A DNA stretch of 64,000 nucleotides, taken from Lithobates sylvaticus (taxonomy: Eukaryota > Chordata > Amphibia > Anura > Ranidae). A program made the position numbers and the translations under genes. The number at the start of each line of letters is the position of its first letter. Position 1 is the first letter of the stretch. Location: positions 108,531,000 to 108,594,999 of the forward strand of contig CM053033.1 of the NCBI GenBank assembly GCA_028564925.1, given 5' to 3'. This document shows, in pieces, positions 23,701 to 32,700 of this stretch. The notes under the pieces were generated by a model. The model worked only from the letters and a program-made list of their open reading frames with translations. It had not been told where the DNA came from and searched no databases.

Positions 23701-26700
23701 TAGAGTCCAACCGAGAGTAATGGTTCAGCCGGACGGGGAACCAGTTTTAGGCAGGAGGTAGAGGGGAAGCTGTCGCCACTAAGGGACCATCCACCTTGTT
23801 ACCGGAGACCATTGTGAGTAAGGTGGAGCCAGTACCAGAGCAGACTTCTCACCAGCCGGTGACGGTGAAGAAGTGGGAAAGCTTCAGCAAGTGCCAAGCC
23901 AGGGACCCAGCGGGACATCAGAGGTGACGCTTGAGGAGCATCAGTGAGTGCCAAGCCAGGGACCTAGTGGGTTAGCAGGGGTAACGCTTGAGGAGTATCT
24001 GTGAGTGCCAAGCCAGGGACCCAGCAGGGAAGCAGGGGGGGGGGGGTGCTTGAGGAAAATACTGAGTAATAGCAGTGGAAAAGTGGCAATTGGGTCTGAG
24101 AGACTGGGAGCTCAGTGAGTGAAGACCTACAGTGAGAAATTGTAGCGTGCGAGGAGAACTGTTCTGTGTTACCAATAGTTAGGTACAATTACCGTTACTG
24201 TTACAAAATGTGTTGCCATAGGAGACAGCGGTCCTACCTATACAGACGTGTTATCCGGCGGTCACCATTAGGCCTCTAGAGGTCCAGGACCTTGCTACAT
24301 GATGTTCGGAAAAAAATTTAAAATGTTGTTTACTTTTTACAAAGAAAGGTTTAACTCTGGAAGTGATCAGATTGATACAGGTGAACTTCGTTTATGTTGC
24401 ATCGAATGATCTCTACAGCCTTCTGCTTTTTCCCAATGAAAAATCGATGCGTGTATGGCCAATATTAGATTGATAAAGATCTGATTGTTGGGGGTAAATG
24501 CACATTTGAGTATTTGTACTTATAAAGGTTTCATGTTTTGGCATACATTTAATAGTTTGTAAAAATATTTCTTTGTCCAAGCGGTTGCCACTCGTGTACG
24601 GGCCAGCCTCATTGGCATTATTAATGATCAGGATTTCGGACTATCTTCGCTCAGTGCCAATATGACAGAGAACAGCCGTTCCGGGACTACCACAATTACC
24701 AGCACCATTGAAAACATCCCTCCTTCTATAGGTATGTGCAGACCTCATTTCATGTTGTGTGATGGCTTCACCAAGGGCATCATCAGCATAGTGTGCAACT
24801 GTCACTACGACCTTTGATGTACTTGTCTTTAAAGAATAGTTCTTGTAATTCAAAGGGCTTTTTTTGCAAATGATTATTATGTATTCTCATATCTACAGTA
24901 TCTAGAGCTAATGCTTTGGGCTCCTTTTTAAAGTTTTCTCGTATCTGCTCCGCTCTTGTTAAAAGCCTGATGTCTACAGCGCTCCATAGCTCAAGTTCAG
25001 ATATGCACAGACTGAGCAGTGACTCCTCCCACTTCACTCAGCCCAGGTTCACACTTGTGCGATCTCAGACATTGCATGTGATTCGCACCCGCACCGCAGG
25101 TGCCGATCGCATGCGATGTCTGTGCAGTGTGAGTTCAGCTGTATAGTTGTATGGCTGAACTCGCATTGGATTCACAGAAAAAAAGGTGCAGGGACTTTTT
25201 TTTGCCGCACTGGAATTGGATCGCATAGGTGTTCTCAGAGTTTGAATCCACAGTTCGTACTGCGATCTGTGAAGCGATCTGGGGGTGTCATTAACATTGT
25301 ATTGCCACCCGCATCGGTTCGCGGAGGGCAATGTGAACTGCCTGCGGGAGAGATGCGATGCGGGAACCAGCGCTGTAATCGCGCTGGTTCCTGCTTTGCA
25401 TATGTGTGAACCTAGGCTCAAATTTCAGATAAAATACAAGATGTTTGAAAGAAAACAGCTTCTGCTGTACCCTGTCTTCATAAAATCCATAATGCTCTAG
25501 GAATTCTATGAGAAACAGGAGAACCCAAAACAAGGAAAAATGGACTATCTCGGTACTGGCTTAATTAGCATAGATTCAAGTTGTGTAATAAGTAAATAAA
25601 TAATTTTATTAATACAAAATAAAAAACACATTTGCCAAATACATTATAAAATGCATGATAACAATCCATGTATATCACCAGCATGATAGTCTCCTGGGAG
25701 GGAGGATCACATTGGGATAGTTGTTCACGGATAGCATATCTCAACTTGTTTTGCGGCTTAAAAACTGCTTCGTCAGGAGAATATCTGCAATTTGAATAAC
25801 AAACAATAAATATCAAAATATAACAAGGTGAACAAATATCTGCGCTAACCCAAAAAAACACACACAGCGGCCAGCACAGTTTGCTGATTCATCAAACAAA
25901 AATATAAAGTCCAGTAGTTCAGCGCTACACAGCAGTTTTAAATATGATTGTCCATAAAAAACACATGTGAATAAAAGCAATGATTGTCCATACAAAATAA
26001 ATGTGAATAAAAGAGCTTTAAATGTGATTGTCCATAGATAGGTGAAGGAAATCTTCCAGCAAGATTCAAAGTGCATATATGAAGCACACTACACCCTTGT
26101 GCTCTCAATCTGCTTACCAGAATGAAAAGAGAAACAGGCGTATAGTCATGCAATCAAAGATGGCAGGTGACACACTTGGATAGCCCCCTCCAGACTTGAT
26201 AGATGAATCACAGAGTTGACCAGGTACATCATTGTCACGTGGAACATCAGAACTCACATCAGGGAATGGATTTAAGCAATTCTCACCAGAACAGAAAAAA
26301 AGGAGCAACAATAGTGAAGCCCGTAAGGGTATAACACTTAAAATTTATTGTAGTCTACTTACAAAGTGACAGCAACATCAGAACATGTAAAAAATCTGCG
26401 GTAGATAACGTGCTTGCATCAGCCAGCCTGACATGTTTCATCCTATGTGGATATCATGATGATATCCAAGCGGAAGTGCACAATATCCCTCCTGAAGCTA
26501 ACCTTTATAGCCACCAATATACAGTAACTGGCAATGCTGACAAATTTTATATCGCTTTTAAATGTAAAACTGTGTATGACACACTGGAGGAATATTTAAA
26601 TTAGCCCTATTCTTTTCCATAAACAGGAATTTTGAGTCCATAAACATTTCAAATAGATTTAATCCAAAAATTTTACAGCACGTAGGAATTTATACATTTG

Positions 26701-29700
26701 GAGAATTATATAGCATCTACTGACACTACACTACACTAGAAAGGCAGCGCCAAAGAATGTTCAAACTACCTGTACGATCGCACTCATCTCGCACCTGTCT
26801 TCTGAAAAATCGGTATGCAAGTCAATAAACAACAGTTAGAACAGGACATGGAATAACTGACTGGTTAACCACATACCGACCGGGCCATAGCCGAAAGACG
26901 GCTACAGCACGGTCGGCTTCATTTGAGAATAGCGCTCCCGCGTGCCCCCTTCGGCCGGGGAACATCCGTGACACTATATGTAATATATATATAATATACT
27001 ATATATTACTATATGTAATACGATATGTAATACTCTGCCAATACTCGCCAACACTCCGCAATAAATTTTGACAGAAACAAATCATTTTTATTTATTTTTT
27101 ACTGAATTCTCAGTCTTTTTTAAATTTAAAGCGCAAAAAATAAAAAACCCAGCGGTTATTAAATACCGCCAAAAGAAAGCTCTATTTGTGTGAAAAAAAG
27201 GACAAACATTTCATATGGGTACAGTGTTGCATGACTGAGTAATTGTCATTCAAAGTGTGAGAGCACCGAAAGATGAAAATTGGTCTAGTTAGGAAGGGGA
27301 TTTAAGTGCCCAGTGGTCAAGTGGTTAAAATTGAGAAAGGAGTGCGGCAAGGATGTATATTATCACCCTACTTATTTAACTTATATGTAGGATCGACAAA
27401 TCACAAGCCGGAATTAAGATCGGAGGGAGAAATATCAACAACAATTTGCTTGGTCTCCATGGCTGTGCTCTCTGTTGGTTTGAATCCTACCTATCTTACT
27501 GCACCTTCAGTGTCACTTATAACTCCACTTCTTCCTCTCCAACACCTCTTACCGTTGGGGTCCCCCAAAGTTCTGTGCTTGGACCTCTACTATTCTCGAT
27601 CTACACGTCCTCCCTGAGTCAGCTGATAGCCTCCCATGGCTTCCGCTAGCATTTATATGCCTGTGACACCCAAATTTATCTCTCTACCCCTCAGCTCACC
27701 CCATCAGTCTCCTCACACATCACTGATTTACTAACAGACATATCAGCCTATCACACCACTTCCTCAAAGTGAATCTATCTAAAATGGAGCTCATAATATT
27801 TCCTCTCCCACGTGCCCCTTCCCCTGACTTCACTGTCAAGATCAATGGCACAACCATTAATCCATCCCCACATGCCAAGGTGCTAGGAGTAACCCTAGAC
27901 TCTGGAAAAAAAAAAAAAAAGAAAAAGAAAAAACAGGGAGAAATTAACAGAGGTATTCCCCCCCCAAAGAAGAACAGTGGGAGGCCTGTCGCTAGATAAA
28001 CAAAATAATTATTTATTAGTAGAAATTATGAAAAAACACTTCACAATAACTATTGCAAATAGAGATCACATAGGGAAAATCTGTAGAGAATTAAAAAAGA
28101 CAATGTTGTCTATTAAAAACCCTAGACTCTGAACTGTCCTTTCAGGCCCACATGCAATCCCTGTCCAAATCATGCTGTCTTAGCCTAAGCAACATCTGTA
28201 GAATACGCCCTCTTTTTAACCAATGACACCACCAAGCTTCTAATTCACTCCCTGGTTATCTCTTGCCTCTACTACTGGAACTCCCTCCTCATTGGATTAC
28301 CTTTACATGAACTATCCCCCCTTCAGTCCATAATGAATGCTGCTGCAAGACTCATCCACCTTACCAACGGTTCAGTGTCCTACACCCCTCTCTGACAATC
28401 CTTCCACTGGCTTCCACTCATCCAACGAATAAACTTCAAAGTACTAATAATTATTTACAAAGCCATCCACAGCTCTGCCCCCAGTACATCACTAATCTAC
28501 TCTCAAAATACCAGCCAAGCCGCTCTCTTCAGTCCTCCCAAGACCTCCTGCTCTCTCTAGCTCCCTTGTCACCTCCTCCCATGCTCGCCTCCAGGATTTC
28601 TCTAGAGCTTCTCCCATCCTTTGGAACTCTGTACCCTAATCTGTCCGACTATTTCCTAATCTATCCATCTTTCGACGGTCCCTGAAAACCCTTCGCTTTA
28701 AAGAAGATGCTTATCCTGCTTCTAACTAATAGTGTTTTACTTTCTCCATCAGCTCATCCCCCACAGCTATTAACTTTTGTATCAATTGACCCTTCCTCTT
28801 AGATTGTAAGCTCTAATGAGCAGGGCCCTCTGATTCCTCTTGTACCAAATTGTAATGTAACTGTAATGTCTGCCTTCATTTTGTTAAGCGTTGAGCAAAC
28901 TGTTGGCGCTATATAAATCCTGTATAATAATAATAATAAATATGCAGACCACACTAATGGCAGAAATGAAGGTAAAAGAGGAGAGCGCAAAAGCTGGCCT
29001 GTAATGGAACATTAAGAAAATTAAGATCATGCCAACCTGTCCCATGACTCCTTGGCAAACAGAAGGGCGAAGAAATGAAAACAGTGACAGATTTTATCTT
29101 CCTATTCTCCAAGATCACGACGGTGACTGTAGCCATGAAATTAAGAGACACTTGCTTCTTGGGAGGAAAGCAATGGCAAACCTAGACAACATTATTAAAA
29201 GCAGAGACATCACCCTACTGACAAAGTGCTGTATAGTCAAAGCTGTGGTATTCTCAGTATGTGGTATAGTCAGCTGTGGTATAGTCAAAGCTGTGGTAAC
29301 CTATGGCTGTGAGAGTTGGACCATAAGGAAGGCTGAATGCCGAAGAATTGATGATTTTGAACTATGGTGTTGGAGAAGACTCTTGAAAGTCCCTTGGATA
29401 GCAAGAAGATCAAACCAGTCAATCCTAAAGGAAATCAACCCTGAATATTCACTGGAAGGACAGATCCTGAAGCTGAAACTCAAATACTTTGGCCACCTAA
29501 TGCGAAGAGAGGACTCATTGTAAAAGACCCTGATGCTGGGAAACATTAAAGGAAAAAGAAGAAGAGGACGACAGAAAACAAGATGGTTAGATAGCATCAA
29601 CGAAACAATGAACATGAAGATAAGCAAGATCCGGGAGTTAAACACGACTAAACCACAACAACAAAAACTGACACTACAGTTTGAGCATAAGCTGGATTTT

Positions 29701-32700
29701 AATCTTTTGTTATTGTGATAAATACTTTTCATCAAAATGTCAACTTTAAAATTCTCCCAGTATGTACAATGCCATAGCAAGAGCTTGTAAACCAAAAGGT
29801 CACATGAACATTCCGAGCCTATTATCAGTTTGTATGGCAATACAGTAAGAGTGGACAGTATCAAACCATAGAACATTAACATTTTGATGTTTTTTTTTAT
29901 TTTTTTTAATTGATTTCTTTTTCTGGCAACATCTGGACCATTGTGAGTAAATCCACCAAAATCACTGCATGGGATATGAGATACAGTGGCTATAAAGAGG
30001 AATCACATGACTCTTTGGAACTCGCATAACATGCATCATCCCTCCAGTTTCTTGTTTGGCAGTCTGTATATCAGACTAGTACTGACTTCATATAAAGCAT
30101 ACATCACTTTGCAAATGATTCTAGGATTTCAGCAACCTCATTTACCAACAGTGTTCATATTGCTGTACGTTCTTATTAATATAGTTAGATAGCAGCAGAT
30201 TGACTTGAAAAAGATAATATAGAAAAAAATACACAACCAAAACACTGTCACTCTGGCCTGTTTTTCGTGTTTAACAATAACGGAAAGATCTTGTGTCTTT
30301 CATATTGTGAAGGTTTCTCCTCTTATATCACTATTAGCTTTCCATATTGCAGACATTTGTGGGTTCACCTGCTATCGCAGAGAAGCCAATCATTTCTGTG
30401 AGAACCAATGGCATTGCTAGACTACTAGGATCCTTATTAGTTACATACATCTATAACAAGCCCATGTCCCTGTCTACCTTGGCTTAGTAAACTAGTATTG
30501 TAAGAAAATTACTGTTGCTAATACGGACATTTATATTAATTCCACAATAAAATTCTCCTATAGATTCTTGGTGGTTGTTGGCAAAAGAAAGAACCTACAA
30601 CAGTTGCCATGAAAAAAATTATTTTGTACATGGAGATATACATGAATGAAAAAACTATGAAAGACACATATACATTACATTCAATATAAATATTGGATCC
30701 TTATACAGTTTGGCCAACTCAAATTACAACACACAATAGTTACAATTTGTATAATAGACAATAGTTAACATTTGTTTCAGGCCCTCTTTTGCACCCATCT
30801 ATTCCTTCAGAATGTCTCTGGCCAACTATCTGTTCTCCAAGTGTTATCTCTTGTTATAGGCTCAAAATCTCCAGGTCATTTCTAGGTACAGGATCTACCA
30901 ACATACCGAAACACTTCTTTTCAAGATTGTTTTTCTGAACAAGCCATTGTTTGCTGGCAACAGATGTTGCCAGGCCAGTCTTTAAAGCAAATGTATCCCT
31001 TTTAATTGCATAAATGTGAGATTCTACCTAAGATATGCTCACGCAAGGACCGGGTTCCCATCAAATTCATTATTTTAAAAAGAAAGGCTCTTGATCTGAT
31101 GATAAAATGCTGACCATCAATTTTTATTTTTTATTTTAAAGGGTAAATTTATTTGTATTTCAAATAAAAATTACAATATCCAAAACACTTCTGTTACAGA
31201 GCATGACATCTACAAAATAAAGAAACAGTAGCATACAAATTCCAAAAGAATTAGTGTCTATGCATTAGTACATACATTACTAGCATCCTGTATATTCAGT
31301 TATGTTTAATTCCAGCCCCCTGTATCCAGGGGAGTACACCAGAATGCATAATAAGAAACATAAGAAAACAATCTGAACTCAACATCAGTATTTCTTTTGC
31401 TGATTAGTATATAATCCATTCAGGGTCCCATCTTTACCGCATTTACACCTCTATCTCCGGACACCGTTTGAATCCAACCAGCCCATACTTTGTTAAACTT
31501 TTCAGGGCAACCCCTGGAGTTGTAGGTTAGTATATATTTTGGTAGAGCTCTATTAACCAGTTTCATCCAGTGGAGGAGGGACGGAGGCCTTGGATCCTTC
31601 CATTTCAGAGCTAATGCTTTTTTAGCATAAAAAAAGACTATCCTTAACCACTTGCTTACTGGACACTTAAACCCCCCTCCTATCCAGACCAATTTTCAGC
31701 TTTCAGCGCTGATTCACTTTGAATGACAATTGCGCGGTCATACAACCTTGTACCCAAATTACATTTTATAATCCCTCCCCCCCCAAATAGAGCTTTCTTT
31801 TGGTGGTATTTGATCACCTGTGCGATTTAAATTTTTTGTTAAAAAAATGTAAAAAGACTGAATTAATAAAAAAATAATAATATTTTTTTTTTAATTTTGT
31901 TATAAAATTTTAAAACGGGTAATTTTTGTCCGTCATTGTACGCTGATGAGGCGGCACTGATGGGCACTGATAGGTGGCAGTAATGGGCACTGATAGGTGG
32001 CAGTGATGGGCACTGATCAGTTACACTGATAGGCAGCACTTCTAGGTGGCATTGAAAGGTGGCACTGGTGGGCATTGATAGGTGGCACTGGTGGGCACTG
32101 TGAGATGGCATAAATGAGGCATAATTGCCTCTTCCTTTTCGGGACCGATGTCCCTTTAAGATGAGCCGGTGATCGGCTTTTTTTTTCTCCTCCGTTGTCA
32201 GCGTGAGGAGAAAAAAAAAACGATCACCAAGCTTTTGTTTTGATCATGTGATCAGCTGTCATTGGCTGACAGCTGATCACACGGTAAGGGTGACGGATGA
32301 CAAGCAGATTCCGAAAATATTAGGTTCAAGCCCCACCATCCAAGTGGACATAGAGTTAGAATAAAAAAGAGCCGAGCGAAGTGAGGCCGTGCCCGAAGCG
32401 TGGCGAGCGGAGCGAGCCTGCGAGGGGACCTCTAACTTTGTGCAGCCCTATGTCCACTTGGATGGTGGGGCTTGCACCTGGACTCATGGCGCAGGCGCTG
32501 TTCATCTTCAGAGATTTTCCGAATCTCCTTGTCCTCCGCAAGCGCTGCGCCTGCGCAGTACGGGACGGACACTATTCGATAGGCGGACATTTTTTGACAG
32601 AACACCGGGATCGGCCCCTTACATTGGCTGACAGCTGATCACATGGTAAGGGGCCGGTGTCTGCCGGATAGTGTCCCCGTCGAAAACTGTCTGCTGTGTA

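Larger units (their letters stand above)
25575..26640 (-). mobile_element. Penelope-like / hammerhead-bearing element, two ribozyme-like units
   Basis: AT-rich repeat containing two minus-strand hammerhead-like cores about 650 bp apart (25739-25780 and 26421-26470) and short internal tandem pieces ('attgtccataaaaaacacatgtgaataaaa'-like words at 25945-26040). Paired ribozyme-bearing terminal repeats are a feature of Penelope-like elements. No reverse transcriptase frame is seen. Borders approximate. Confidence 0.45.
26731..29667 (+). mobile_element. BovB (RTE-clade) LINE, 5'-truncated, split by two later insertions
   Basis: Translated pieces match the BovB reverse transcriptase and C-terminus: YAS then [105 protein letters not shown]. 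The 3' end 'aacacgactaaaccacaaca' is the BovB tail. An 11-bp target duplication ctgacactaca occurs at 26720-26730 and 29668-29678. An internal deletion removes part of the RT fingers, and there are several stops, so it is inactive. Interrupted by the MITE at 26869-27324 and the L2 at about 27443-28938. Confidence 0.9.

Noticed and set aside
29301-29882. 193-codon minus-strand frame
   Set aside because: Reverse shadow of the BovB C-terminal coding region.
30240-31100. Possible exon or RNA gene in the AT-rich stretch
   Set aside because: No splice-flanked frame, no tRNA- or snRNA-like fold seen.
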